Assembly (NCBI RefSeq): GCF_016123485.1
Contig: NZ_JADCKQ010000015.1
Location: forward strand, 1-64,000
DNA: 64,000 bases
Source of the DNA: Halocynthiibacter styelae
GTDB lineage: Bacteria; Pseudomonadota; Alphaproteobacteria; Rhodobacterales; Rhodobacteraceae
Direction: 5' to 3'
A model generated the notes under the pieces. It had not been told where the DNA came from and searched no databases. It worked only from the letters and a program-made list of their open reading frames with translations. Each line of letters starts with the position of its first letter. Position 1 is the first letter of the stretch. Below, piece by piece: positions 1 through 7,866 of the stretch. Both the position numbers and the translations under genes were made by a program.

Positions 1-25
1 CGTATTTATCTAGAGGAATTGAGCC

Positions 26-55
26 TTCCCGGCCTAAACAACATTGGGCCGGGAG
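26..55. other. Hairpin in gene-free left edge
   Basis: A 7-bp perfect inverted repeat (CCCGGCC at 28-34, GGCCGGG at 47-53) with a 12-nt loop. Neither side has a run of T, so it is not a convincing intrinsic terminator. It could belong to a gene left of the window. I see no gene in 1-278. Confidence 0.35.
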
Positions 56-278
56 CCGTTGCGAAACAGCAGGCGTGATGGAAGCACCCCATTGCACAGA
101 AACCCATATCCTACAGTGACAAGTTAAAGCAGCGGCGGTTGAATGGTCGATGAGCCAGGCGCTACAAAAAGGCAGCGTAGCAAAAGAGATGGGGGTGGTG
201 GTATACAGCTGAAGACAGGTCCTGTCGCAGTTAGGTTCCGGTCTCTTTTGAGCAATGTTTGCTATTCAAAGATTGAGA

Positions 279-522
279 ATGGCAGCGAGATATACACTCG
301 AATTCCGGCGTGATGCAGTGTGGATGACGGCGATCAGTGGTGTACGCGGCCTCAATTTTCATTGGATTCAGGGGCGGGTTTTCAACGCTGAACAAATGGG
401 TCCAAAAGCATCAACATGATGATCTGATATCAGGACCACATGAAAATGTGGAAAAGGAGAACACGCAGTTTCGTCAAGAAGTGCGCCTTTTGCACGAGGG
501 GAGGGATATGCCAAATACTTGA
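279..522 (+). pseudogene. Decayed IS3-family transposase orfA remnant
   Basis: Three reading frames read in succession reconstruct an IS3-type OrfA, the small helix-turn-helix/leucine-zipper protein encoded before the integrase OrfB. Frame 1 from ATG 279 gives MAARYTLEFRRDAV and then WMTAISGV. A -1 shift near 344 gives TRPQFSLDSGAGF. A second shift near 370 gives STLNKWVQKHQHDDL, followed by a heptad-like segment ENTQFRQEVRLLHEGRD that ends at the stop at 520-522. This order (basic N-terminus, S/TLNKWV helix, EN.RLR.E..LL.E.R coiled coil) is typical of OrfA. No OrfB, terminal inverted repeats or target duplication were recognised, so it is a relic and not a mobile element. Identity rests on motif memory and was not searched. 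Confidence 0.7.
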
Positions 523-759
523 CCAAATTCAGCATTCTGTGAACCTGTGTAAACAAGCAGGTCACTGAGCATGAAAAATGCAGTTGTCATTTCACGCATG
601 CACAAAGCGGCAATAACGCGTGCAGTCTGAAATGGAACATGCCTGCGTTGCAAGTTATGTGGCGAGGTAGGCTTTCTCATAGCGTAAAGTTATAGGCAAT
701 TGAACTCAGGCATAATTGCTGTAAGTGTTACTCAGGTATTTCAAAACAGGGGCTGGAGT
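523..759. other. Gene-free stretch before the KpsE-like gene
   Basis: No convincing coding sequence was found. The short open frames here have no ribosome binding site or family resemblance. It may contain further eroded insertion-sequence DNA and the promoter of the gene at 760. Confidence 0.4.
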
Positions 760-1929
760 ATGACAGCCAACTCAACGAACCAGGTCGAGGCTGCGCAGGT
801 TCGCAAGGGGATTCGGCGACCGGCGCAAAGAACGCGTATACAGCGCCGGCATAAAATGCTGATCTGGTCTTTCCTGTTGATTGTTCAGTTGCCGGTCAGC
901 TTGATTGCGCTCTATCTAGGGGGGCTCGCAACACCTCAGTTCAGCTCCTCAATGTCATTCTCCGTACGCTCTGAGGAATTTGCAAATCCGTTTGATGCAT
1001 TATCTGGTCTTGGTGAGTTGTCATCGGGTACAACTTCTGATGCGCAGATCGTATTTGATTTTATTCGGAGCCAGAAGATCGTTCGGACATTGGAAGAAGA
1101 GATAGGATTGCGCGCCGTCTACGCTGCACCGGAACATGATCCGGTGTTCACTATTGCCGATAATGTTTCTGTGGAAGAACTGGTGCAGCACTGGAACCGT
1201 ATGGTGCAAGTGAACCTGGATAAGGGAAGTGGTATCGTTCGTGTTCAGGCTTTTGCTTTTGATCCAGAGGGCGCAAGGCATATCAATGAGCGTATTTTGC
1301 TGCAATCACAGAGCCTTGTGGACCAACTGAGCTTTCTTGCCCGCCAGGATGCGATCAGATATGCAGAGGCTGACCTTGAAAGTGCTCGTGAACGCCTGAA
1401 AACCGCGCGTCAGGGCTTGAGCGAATTCCGCTCAGCAGCCCGTGTAATTGACCCTACAATTGCAGTGCAAAGTCAGGGCGGGATATCAGCGGCTTTGCAG
1501 CAGCAACTGGCGAACGCCTGGATTGAGCTTGATCTTCTGACTGCCGCGACGACACGTGAGGATAGCCCGCGGCTTGCGCAGTTGCGCCGGCGGGTTTCCG
1601 CAATTGAAAGCCGCCTCGAGGAAGAACGACAGGCTTTATCGGGAAACGCGAACAGTGGCATGGTCGAGATTGTCGGGCGTTTTGAAGCGCTGCTTGTCGA
1701 ACGCGAATTTGCCGAGCAGGCCTTTGTTGCGGCGGCGGCTGCTTTCGATGTTGCACGGGCAGAGGCCGGACGGCGCACCAAATATCTTGCTGTCCATATC
1801 GAGCCGACATTACCTGACACAGCGCTTTATCCGCGTTCCCTGATGATCATACTGGTGTCGTTTGCTTTGTTGCTTCTGGGCTGGGCTGTTACGATTATGG
1901 TGGCATACTCAATTCGTGACCGAGGATGA
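760..1929 (+). CDS. Capsule-export / chain-length type inner-membrane protein (KpsE/Wzz-like)
   Basis: About 389 residues with the polysaccharide co-polymerase layout. There is a basic cytoplasmic N-terminus, a first membrane segment near residues 33-54, a long periplasmic part rich in coiled-coil heptads (roughly 170-340), and a C-terminal membrane segment (about 361-383) ending SIRDRG. KpsE/CtrB/BexC proteins have this form and link an ABC exporter to the outer-membrane channel for capsule polysaccharide; Wzz-type proteins set chain length. ATG 760 is preferred to the upstream TTG at 700 because a purine-rich CAGGGG lies about 7 nt before it. No kpsM, kpsT, kpsD or glycosyltransferase gene is present nearby, so the gene stands alone next to insertion-sequence debris. 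Family assignment is by architecture, not by a specific motif. Confidence 0.7.
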   Translation: MTANSTNQVEAAQVRKGIRRPAQRTRIQRRHKMLIWSFLLIVQLPVSLIALYLGGLATPQFSSSMSFSVRSEEFANPFDALSGLGELSSGTTSDAQIVFDFIRSQKIVRTLEEEIGLRAVYAAPEHDPVFTIADNVSVEELVQHWNRMVQVNLDKGSGIVRVQAFAFDPEGARHINERILLQSQSLVDQLSFLARQDAIRYAEADLESARERLKTARQGLSEFRSAARVIDPTIAVQSQGGISAALQQQLANAWIELDLLTAATTREDSPRLAQLRRRVSAIESRLEEERQALSGNANSGMVEIVGRFEALLVEREFAEQAFVAAAAAFDVARAEAGRRTKYLAVHIEPTLPDTALYPRSLMIILVSFALLLLGWAVTIMVAYSIRDRG

Positions 1930-2233
1930 TCTGTTGTGATTGTTCTGAGAAACGAACCAATAAGTTTCTCCTTAGTGGGCGGATGAAATATGTAACGCGG
2001 CAGATCAATGCAACATCTACCGCGCGTGTTCTGTTGCACTTCGCATGCAAAATGTACCGAGGAGCTGAATGACCGCCTGTTTCAATCCGGATTGATTGTC
2101 TGCGGGTATTTGCGCACGTGAGAAATTTACCTCTGTAAGCATGTATCTGGCCTGGAAAACAGGTTATGTAACCTGAACTGCTGCGTTCGAAATATACAAG
2201 CGTGGCTCGTATGTGATTTTGGCAGATATTTGA
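1930..2233. other. Intergenic stretch with one imperfect hairpin
   Basis: No gene was recognised. An imperfect 10-bp inverted repeat (CGCGGCAGAT at 1996-2005, ATCTACCGCG at 2015-2024) could end the preceding transcript, but no T-run follows. The right part presumably holds the promoter of speD. Confidence 0.4.
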
Positions 2234-2635
2234 ATGAATAAGATGAATTTTCAATCTGATCCTTCCCCACGACTGGGGCGCCATATCCTGGCGGACTTTT
2301 ATCAGGCGCGGTATCTGAGTTCTCCGGGGTCGGTCGCGCAGCTTTTGTCTGACGCGGCTGCTTCGGCGGATGCCACTGTGCTGGATCTGAAGTTACATGA
2401 TTTTGGCGAAGGGTTCGGATACACAGGCTTTGCCTTGCTCGCTGAATCCCATATTTCGGTGCACACATGGCCGGAACACGATTATGTCGCGATTGATATT
2501 TTTATGTGCGGACAGTCGGATGCCGAAAAGGCTCTCTCCGTTCTCAAGGCGTATTTTGCCCCGGGTGAAGAACGCATCCAGATCCTTGATCGCGGGCAGG
2601 TGCCGCAGGTGGCGGATCAGAAAGCCCCGGTCTGA
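2234..2635 (+). CDS. speD: S-adenosylmethionine decarboxylase proenzyme
   Basis: 133 residues, the size of the short prokaryotic (SpeH-type) AdoMet decarboxylases. These self-cleave to form a pyruvoyl cofactor and make decarboxylated AdoMet, the aminopropyl donor for spermidine. The self-cleavage site is visible as AESHISVHTWPE with Ser72. His77 and Cys92 lie 5 and 20 residues further on, the spacing known for the catalytic His and Cys of this family, so the enzyme looks intact. Its stop codon overlaps the start of the next gene by one base (TGATG), which suggests translational coupling. It heads a cassette that also holds a spermidine-synthase-like gene, so the two together would supply and use the aminopropyl donor. 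Confidence 0.95.
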   Translation: MNKMNFQSDPSPRLGRHILADFYQARYLSSPGSVAQLLSDAAASADATVLDLKLHDFGEGFGYTGFALLAESHISVHTWPEHDYVAIDIFMCGQSDAEKALSVLKAYFAPGEERIQILDRGQVPQVADQKAPV

Positions 2636-3927
2636 TGCAGGATTTGCGGCGGCTTCGGGTGACGCCTTTTCTGTGTCTGGCGATACTTTGGGTCTGGTTT
2701 CAGGCCGGACCACTGACAGATGCGGCGCAACTACAGAACTTTCAGGACAGCCTGGGCGCGGTTCTGCGGCATGGCAGCCTGTCACATATGCTGATGAATC
2801 TGGGATTGATCGCTGTGGCGGGGGCGGTGACAGAACGTGATATCGGGGCATTGCGTAGCGCAGGTCTGGCGCTGGCCTGTGTCGTATTGGGATCTCTTGC
2901 GCAGTTCCTGATCACAGGCCCGGATTTTCTGGGAATATCGGCGGCGGCATACGGGTTTCTAGCTTACGCAATTCTACATAGCACCCCCACGGAAAAATTG
3001 GTGCAGACCTGGGTGCTGATCCTGATGTTTCTGGCGCTGGAAGTCTGGTTTCAATCAGATCAACTTGCAATATACACACATATAACATCCATTCTGATTG
3101 GCGGAGGATATGCCATGTTCGGATCTCTTTTTGGCGGCAAGGAACCGGTTCTGAAACCGATGCAGATGACGCATCTTTCTGCGGTCATCGCGATCATTGA
3201 TGAAACAGATGATGACGACGCGCGCGAAGCAGAAAGCACCCTGCTTGAAGAAGGCTTTGACGGAATGTTTGTCCTGCAACAGCGTGGACAGGTTCTTGGC
3301 GTGACCGGATATTATCTTGACGAACAGGTGCCCGATATTGCCTGGCTGTCCTGGACCTATCTGACAAAAAGCCATACTGGCGAAGGGTATGGCAGCCAGA
3401 TGATGAACAATCTGCTGGGCAAACTGAAAGACCAGGGTGTACGTAAACTGTTTATTGCCACCAGTGATTATGATGACTTCGGCAAACAGCTTTATGCTGA
3501 TGCGCACCGGATGTATGAGGATTTCGGTGCAGAAGTTGAACTGAAGATCCCGCAGTTTCACGGCACACGCGAAGCAAAGATCATCTATGGGCTGAACAAT
3601 CCTGAATTTGTGCCGGGGCCGGCTGAGGCGGCATCACAGAAAACCGGCCTGCGCATTCGCGATGGTGCGCCTGAGGCGGAATCAGATCGTGTCATCGGGC
3701 TTGTCTGGCGTGAGACAGACGAAGGTTTGAGCGGGATGGAAGACGCTTTGCAGGATGCCCGCCGTCAATACGCCAAACAGGTGTCGCTGGCGGTGCCGTC
3801 TGATCTTTCAGAGGCAAATAGTGACGCACTGGCTGCACATGGGTTTGAAAAAACCGGTGCGCTGAAAGATTATTATGCACCGGGCTTGCATCAGGACTGG
3901 TGGATATGTTCTTTGGCAAATAAATAG
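2635..3927 (+). CDS. Rhomboid-like protease fused to GNAT acetyltransferase
   Basis: 430 residues in two parts. The N-terminal 170 residues form six membrane segments with rhomboid landmarks: His51 and Asn55 (HMLMN) in segment 2, Ser102 in GISAAAYG in segment 4 at the place of the catalytic GxSG, and His149 in THITSILIGG in segment 6 as the dyad partner. The second glycine of GxSG is replaced by Ala. The soluble part from about residue 178 is a GNAT domain with an acetyl-CoA loop GEGYGSQMMNN (249-259) and a motif-B end MYEDFGAEVELKIPQF. A second, degenerate GNAT-like tail (GFEKTGALKDYYAPG, 403-417) closes the protein. It is translationally coupled to speD, so an amine or polyamine acetyl acceptor is plausible, but that is inference. 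Whether the protease half is active is unknown. Confidence 0.8.
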   Translation: MQDLRRLRVTPFLCLAILWVWFQAGPLTDAAQLQNFQDSLGAVLRHGSLSHMLMNLGLIAVAGAVTERDIGALRSAGLALACVVLGSLAQFLITGPDFLGISAAAYGFLAYAILHSTPTEKLVQTWVLILMFLALEVWFQSDQLAIYTHITSILIGGGYAMFGSLFGGKEPVLKPMQMTHLSAVIAIIDETDDDDAREAESTLLEEGFDGMFVLQQRGQVLGVTGYYLDEQVPDIAWLSWTYLTKSHTGEGYGSQMMNNLLGKLKDQGVRKLFIATSDYDDFGKQLYADAHRMYEDFGAEVELKIPQFHGTREAKIIYGLNNPEFVPGPAEAASQKTGLRIRDGAPEAESDRVIGLVWRETDEGLSGMEDALQDARRQYAKQVSLAVPSDLSEANSDALAAHGFEKTGALKDYYAPGLHQDWWICSLANK

Positions 3928-3957
3928 AATACAGATTTTGAAAGTAAGGATTCACAC

Positions 3958-4545
3958 ATGTTCGGACAACTTAAAGGCCTCGTAATTCTGGGTGTCGTTG
4001 GCTTCATTCTTTACAGCGTTTTCCTTGGCGGAAAATCAGAACAAACAGCAGATCTTGGTCAGGTTCTTGATCGTACAGAATTTGCCCTGGTGAACTACCA
4101 GGGGTACCTTGAAACAAACAGCTTTGACTCTGTCGCTGAAGAGCAAATGACAGAATTTACCGGCTATTATACCGATGTTCTGAATGCGGATCCGCGCTTT
4201 TATGGCACATCCCTGGGCCTGACGGTTCAGAACGATGCGACATTCCTTGGATATGCGGATGACAACGGCAACCGCGTTCAGGATGAAGGCGAAGGTAAAG
4301 TGTTCACCGTCGAAATCGACGAAGCAAACAACCGTCTGATCGCAACGGATGTGGCTGGCAACTCTTCCGGTCTGCGGTTCTCCGGTACAGGTTTTCTGAC
4401 AGGTATGCTGCTGGGCAATCTTCTTGGCCGTCAGCGTGCTGCAGGGGTGACCCCGAACAGCTTTAACAACCGCAACGTCACACCGCGCAGCCAGTATCAG
4501 GCACCGCGCAGTGCCCGTTCCGGTGGCCCACGCGCGGGCAAATAA
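3958..4545 (+). CDS. Membrane-anchored protein with Ca-binding-like loop, unknown function
   Basis: 195 residues of no family I recognise. An N-terminal hydrophobic segment (residues 7-24) looks like an uncleaved anchor. The following region is acidic and contains DDNGNRVQDEGE (101-112), the D.N.N...D.GE pattern of small bacterial Ca-binding loops. A short glycine-containing hydrophobic stretch (142-157) precedes a basic, Arg/Ser/Gly-rich tail. It starts 30 nt after the rhomboid-GNAT gene behind an AAGG sequence and is followed by a strong hairpin terminator, so it closes the first transcription unit of the polyamine cassette. A structural or scaffolding role at the membrane is possible but not shown. 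Confidence 0.75.
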   Translation: MFGQLKGLVILGVVGFILYSVFLGGKSEQTADLGQVLDRTEFALVNYQGYLETNSFDSVAEEQMTEFTGYYTDVLNADPRFYGTSLGLTVQNDATFLGYADDNGNRVQDEGEGKVFTVEIDEANNRLIATDVAGNSSGLRFSGTGFLTGMLLGNLLGRQRAAGVTPNSFNNRNVTPRSQYQAPRSARSGGPRAGK

Positions 4546-4565
4546 GCCGACGCAAATACCAACAC

Positions 4566-4599
4566 AAAGCCCGGCCGCGAACTGCGCCGGGCTTTCTTA
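4566..4599 (+). terminator. Intrinsic terminator or attenuator inside the polyamine cassette
   Basis: A perfect 10-bp stem (AAAGCCCGGC at 4566-4575, GCCGGGCTTT at 4586-4595) with a 10-nt loop, followed by a T-rich tail. It lies 28 nt before the membrane spermidine synthase gene and should lower its expression from the upstream promoter or mark a separate unit. Confidence 0.85.
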
Positions 4600-4627
4600 T
4601 TTCTGCAAATAAATCTGAGGCAGGGGC

Positions 4628-6178
4628 ATGTCCCGGGAAAATGAAATAAATTATCAGGATCTGCCTGCACGACAGGCTACCATTCTGCTGATCTCCATTA
4701 TGGTCGTTGCACTTTGCGGCATTGTATATGAGCTGATCATCGGCACGGTTTCGAGCTATCTGATGGGCAATTCTGTTTATCAGTTCTCGCTGACCATCGG
4801 TTTTTTCATGTTTGCCATGGGCGTTGGATCCTATGTGTCGCGCTTTATCATGGGCAATCTGATCGCGGCCTTCGTCTATGTTGAACTGATCCTCGCTCTG
4901 GTCGGGGGGCTATGCAGCATTGCTTTGTTTATGCTTTTTCCATTTGCCCCGTGGCTTTACACCACCGGCATGTTCACCTTTATCTCGCTGATCGGGTTTC
5001 TGGTTGGTCTGGAAATCCCGCTGCTGACGCGGGTTCTGTCTGACCGATCCACCACGCGCGAATCTATCGCAGATGTTCTGTCGCTCGACTATATCGGTGC
5101 CCTGATCGGATCGGTTGCTTTCCCGATGCTGTTGCTGCCGTCGCTTGGCCTGATCACCTCGTCTTTCGCGATTGGCCTGATCAACGCCACCGTAGCGTTG
5201 CTGAATGTGTTCTGGCTGCGCGATCATTTTGTTGCCCCACGCCGGATGCTGGCACTGACATGTGGGGCGATCCTGTTGTTGTTCGGGCTGACACTTCTGG
5301 CATCCCGCATCACGGCCTATGCCCAGGATCATCTGTATTTCGATCAGGTGGTCTGGCGCAGTCAGTCCCCCTATCAATCGCTGGTCGTCACCAACACCTG
5401 GCAGAAAAACGATGTGCGCCTGTTCATTGATGGCCACCTGCAATTCGCCGAAACGGATGAATATCGCTATCACGAAGCCCTGGTGCATCCGGTGATGTCC
5501 TGGGGGGACCGCCCGGCAGAGAACATCCTGGTGCTGGGCGGCGGCGATGGTCTGGCGATCCGTGAAATCCTGAAATACCCGGACGTGCAGCGTATTGATC
5601 TGGTGGATCTAGATCCTGAAATGACCGAACTTGGCCGGGAATTTGCTCCGGTTGTCCGACTGAATGGTGGCAGTATGTCATCTGAAAAGGTCCATGTGTT
5701 TAATCAGGATGCGTTCCTTTTCGTGAAAGAAACCAATCAGACATATGACCGGATCATCATTGATTTCCCCGATCCCCATAACGAAGCCCTGGCCAAGCTT
5801 TATTCCGTGGAATTCTACGCCATGGTCGCTGCGATTCTCGATGATGACGGCACGATTGTATCCCAAAGCTCTTCCCCATTCTTCGCCCCGCATTCCTACT
5901 GGACAGTGGCGGAAACCCTGAAAGAACGCTTCCCCGAAGTCATCAGCTATCAGACGGGCATTCCGTCCTTTGGGATCTGGGGGTTCCACATGGCGTCCGC
6001 ACAGGCCGGGCAACAGGTGCAGGATTTCCCCGAAGGGCTTAGATCCCTGACCAGCGCCAGTTTCAGCGCCAGCCGTGTTTTTACATCTGACCTTCTGCCG
6101 CGTCGTGACCTTGGGGTGAATTCCATTTTCAACCCGACGATCTATGAAGAATATGCACGCGACATCAAAACCTACTAA
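4628..6178 (+). CDS. Membrane-embedded spermidine synthase homologue
   Basis: 516 residues, almost twice the size of soluble SpeE. Residues 18-230 form about seven membrane segments. The C-terminal half is a polyamine aminopropyltransferase domain: LFIDGHLQFAETDEYRYHE (YHE at 281-283), the AdoMet-type loop VLGGGDG (302-308), acidic Asp328 at the end of the next strand, and IIIDFPDPHNEA (377-387), which corresponds to the catalytic Asp loop DSTDP of SpeE. Such proteins would transfer the aminopropyl group from decarboxylated AdoMet to an amine at the membrane; the acceptor is not known. A GAGG precedes ATG 4628. Its stop overlaps that of convergent fliL by 4 nt. Pairing with speD upstream supports a polyamine role. 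Confidence 0.88.
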   Translation: MSRENEINYQDLPARQATILLISIMVVALCGIVYELIIGTVSSYLMGNSVYQFSLTIGFFMFAMGVGSYVSRFIMGNLIAAFVYVELILALVGGLCSIALFMLFPFAPWLYTTGMFTFISLIGFLVGLEIPLLTRVLSDRSTTRESIADVLSLDYIGALIGSVAFPMLLLPSLGLITSSFAIGLINATVALLNVFWLRDHFVAPRRMLALTCGAILLLFGLTLLASRITAYAQDHLYFDQVVWRSQSPYQSLVVTNTWQKNDVRLFIDGHLQFAETDEYRYHEALVHPVMSWGDRPAENILVLGGGDGLAIREILKYPDVQRIDLVDLDPEMTELGREFAPVVRLNGGSMSSEKVHVFNQDAFLFVKETNQTYDRIIIDFPDPHNEALAKLYSVEFYAMVAAILDDDGTIVSQSSSPFFAPHSYWTVAETLKERFPEVISYQTGIPSFGIWGFHMASAQAGQQVQDFPEGLRSLTSASFSASRVFTSDLLPRRDLGVNSIFNPTIYEEYARDIKTY

Positions 6179-6684
6179 AGGTCCTGCCGCACCAGATCCT
6201 GGATATGGATCGCAACAATCGGTTCGCCCAGCTGCCGACGTGCCGTTTCCAGCAACGCATTGCGCAGCAATGTCATTTTATTGGTATCGGTAAACGCCCC
6301 GTTAAACCCGCCGATATTGGCATGATTGAACATGACCTGCAGAAAAGCGTCGCGCAGTTTCGGTTGCTGTCGAAAGACTTCCTCTGTGTTTCCGGGCAGC
6401 ACTTCGACGTTTAGCGACATAACAACCAGGGCAACAATTTTGTCGTCTTCAACGACGGAAACCACGAACTGATTGGAAAAGCGCACAAACTCATTCTGGG
6501 TGGAATCTGTGACCTCTTCTTCAGCCGGCTCAGCCTCTGTTTCCTCAGCCATCATGTCGTTCCCCGGGCCGCAGGGGTGGATTTCCATTGGGGGGGGCGG
6601 TGGGGGGCGCAAAGCAACCCCTGCACCAATGCCAATACCGGTGCCCACCAGGGCAAGAAGGACAGGTAAAAGTTTTCCCAACAT
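6175..6684 (-). CDS. fliL: Flagellar basal-body protein FliL
   Basis: 169 residues. One N-terminal membrane helix (about 5-24) is followed by a run of seven prolines and an acidic linker rich in Glu. The C-terminal periplasmic FliL domain follows (about 66-169), with features such as RFSNQFVVSVV and the end IHIQDLVRQDL. FliL surrounds the stator and stabilises torque generation. It ends the flgB-to-fliL minus-strand run, 15 nt after flgH, and overlaps the tail of the convergent spermidine synthase gene. A GGAG lies 8 nt before its ATG. Confidence 0.85.
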   Translation of the reverse strand: MLGKLLPVLLALVGTGIGIGAGVALRPPPPPPMEIHPCGPGNDMMAEETEAEPAEEEVTDSTQNEFVRFSNQFVVSVVEDDKIVALVVMSLNVEVLPGNTEEVFRQQPKLRDAFLQVMFNHANIGGFNGAFTDTNKMTLLRNALLETARRQLGEPIVAIHIQDLVRQDL

Positions 6685-6699
6685 CAGAATCTCCGTTGA

Positions 6700-7428
6700 T
6701 CAGAACGGCAGGATGACGTCAGCAATCTGCTGGCCAATCCGCGGTTGCTGAACATCCGAAATTTGTCCACGTCCGCCGTAAGAAATCCGGGCTGACGCGA
6801 TTTTGTCATAGGTGATCTCATTCTGACGCGAGATATCTTCAGGCCGTACATAGCCCGATACCAGCAATTCGCGCAGTTCAAAATTCACCCGTACTTCCTG
6901 CGATCCCTGAAGGGCCAGAACCCCATTGGGCAGAACCTCAACCACAGTGGCCGCAACGCGCAGTTCAAGCTTTTCATTCCGGCTGACGGTGCCGCTGCCG
7001 GCGGACGCACTGGATGAATTTGTCTGAATCAGCGGATCAACCGTCGCCCCGGCGGGCAGACCTTCTGCGATGCGTTGCGGAATGCCCAGAAGCTGCGGAA
7101 CGCCCATGCTTTCATTCCCTGATCGCGAACGGTTGGTGGCATTGGAAATTTCGGCCTTATCGTCGATTTCGATCACGACCGTCAGAATATCGCCACGGAC
7201 CGCAGCCCGTCTGTCGCCCAGCAAAGATCCCCGGTTGCGCGTCCATAACGATGCCCCATCTGTGGCCTGTTCAGGCGTGATCGAAACGGGCAGGCCCGGC
7301 GTCACCATTGCGGCCTGTTCTGCGCCGCCCTCTGGTGGGATAAAGGCCGGTGCGCGCCCGACATTTTCCAGACGAGAACAGGCCATAAGTGACAAGAGAG
7401 ACAGCAAAGTCAGGCATAAACGTATCAT
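6700..7428 (-). CDS. flgH: Flagellar L-ring lipoprotein FlgH
   Basis: 242 residues. A lipoprotein signal ends at LMAC (Cys17), as expected for the outer-membrane L-ring subunit. The conserved FlgH core is visible as SLWTRNRGSLLGDRRA followed by GDILTVVIEI, and the C-terminal GGRGQISDVQQPRIGQQIADVI fits the end of the family. It lies between flgA (12 nt upstream) and fliL, consistent with co-transcription of the rod and ring genes. Confidence 0.95.
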   Translation of the reverse strand: MIRLCLTLLSLLSLMACSRLENVGRAPAFIPPEGGAEQAAMVTPGLPVSITPEQATDGASLWTRNRGSLLGDRRAAVRGDILTVVIEIDDKAEISNATNRSRSGNESMGVPQLLGIPQRIAEGLPAGATVDPLIQTNSSSASAGSGTVSRNEKLELRVAATVVEVLPNGVLALQGSQEVRVNFELRELLVSGYVRPEDISRQNEITYDKIASARISYGGRGQISDVQQPRIGQQIADVILPF

Positions 7429-7440
7429 CGGGTTTCCTTA

Positions 7441-7866
7441 TTAATTCTGAACAAGCACAGACCCATCAGCCATGGCACGACCACTGACGGTGGTGCGGGA
7501 GGACAGGTTCATAATGCGGACAAATTCACCGGGGGCGGCGCGATCAAGCGCGCGACCTTCCGTTGTAATCAAAAGACCCGCTGAACTGTAAATCAGCGGC
7601 ACAACCTGATTGCGTTGCACAACAGTCGCGGGGCCGACATCACCTGGCCGGATCGGACGCCCGGCATATAGCGTAACCCGTGTTTCCAAGCCTTCCACAT
7701 CGCTGACCTGTGTGAAACTGCCGGTGGCGGTTCCTTCAGACACGATCAGATCAGATGCATGCAGAATGGTCTGGCTGCGGATGGTGCGGGCGGCGATCAG
7801 GGTTTCAGCAAGGGCGGATTCCCACATGAAGAACCACAGGGATGATATGAAAATAAGATGTTTCAT
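7441..7866 (-). CDS. flgA: P-ring assembly chaperone FlgA
   Basis: 141 residues with an N-terminal signal peptide (about 1-20, ending ESALA). The SAF-like domain typical of FlgA follows, seen in ARTIRSQTILHASDLIV and in the C-terminal GEFVRIMNLSSRTTVSGRA. FlgA is a periplasmic chaperone for the P-ring protein FlgI. The protein is short for the family, which in many proteobacteria is over 200 residues, but short forms are common in alphaproteobacteria. Its ATG overlaps the flgG stop codon by one base. Confidence 0.9.
   Translation of the reverse strand: MKHLIFISSLWFFMWESALAETLIAARTIRSQTILHASDLIVSEGTATGSFTQVSDVEGLETRVTLYAGRPIRPGDVGPATVVQRNQVVPLIYSSAGLLITTEGRALDRAAPGEFVRIMNLSSRTTVSGRAMADGSVLVQN

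Noticed and set aside
1996-2024. Possible terminator after the KpsE-like gene
   Set aside because: Stem contains a mismatch and no T-run follows; kept only as a remark on the gap.
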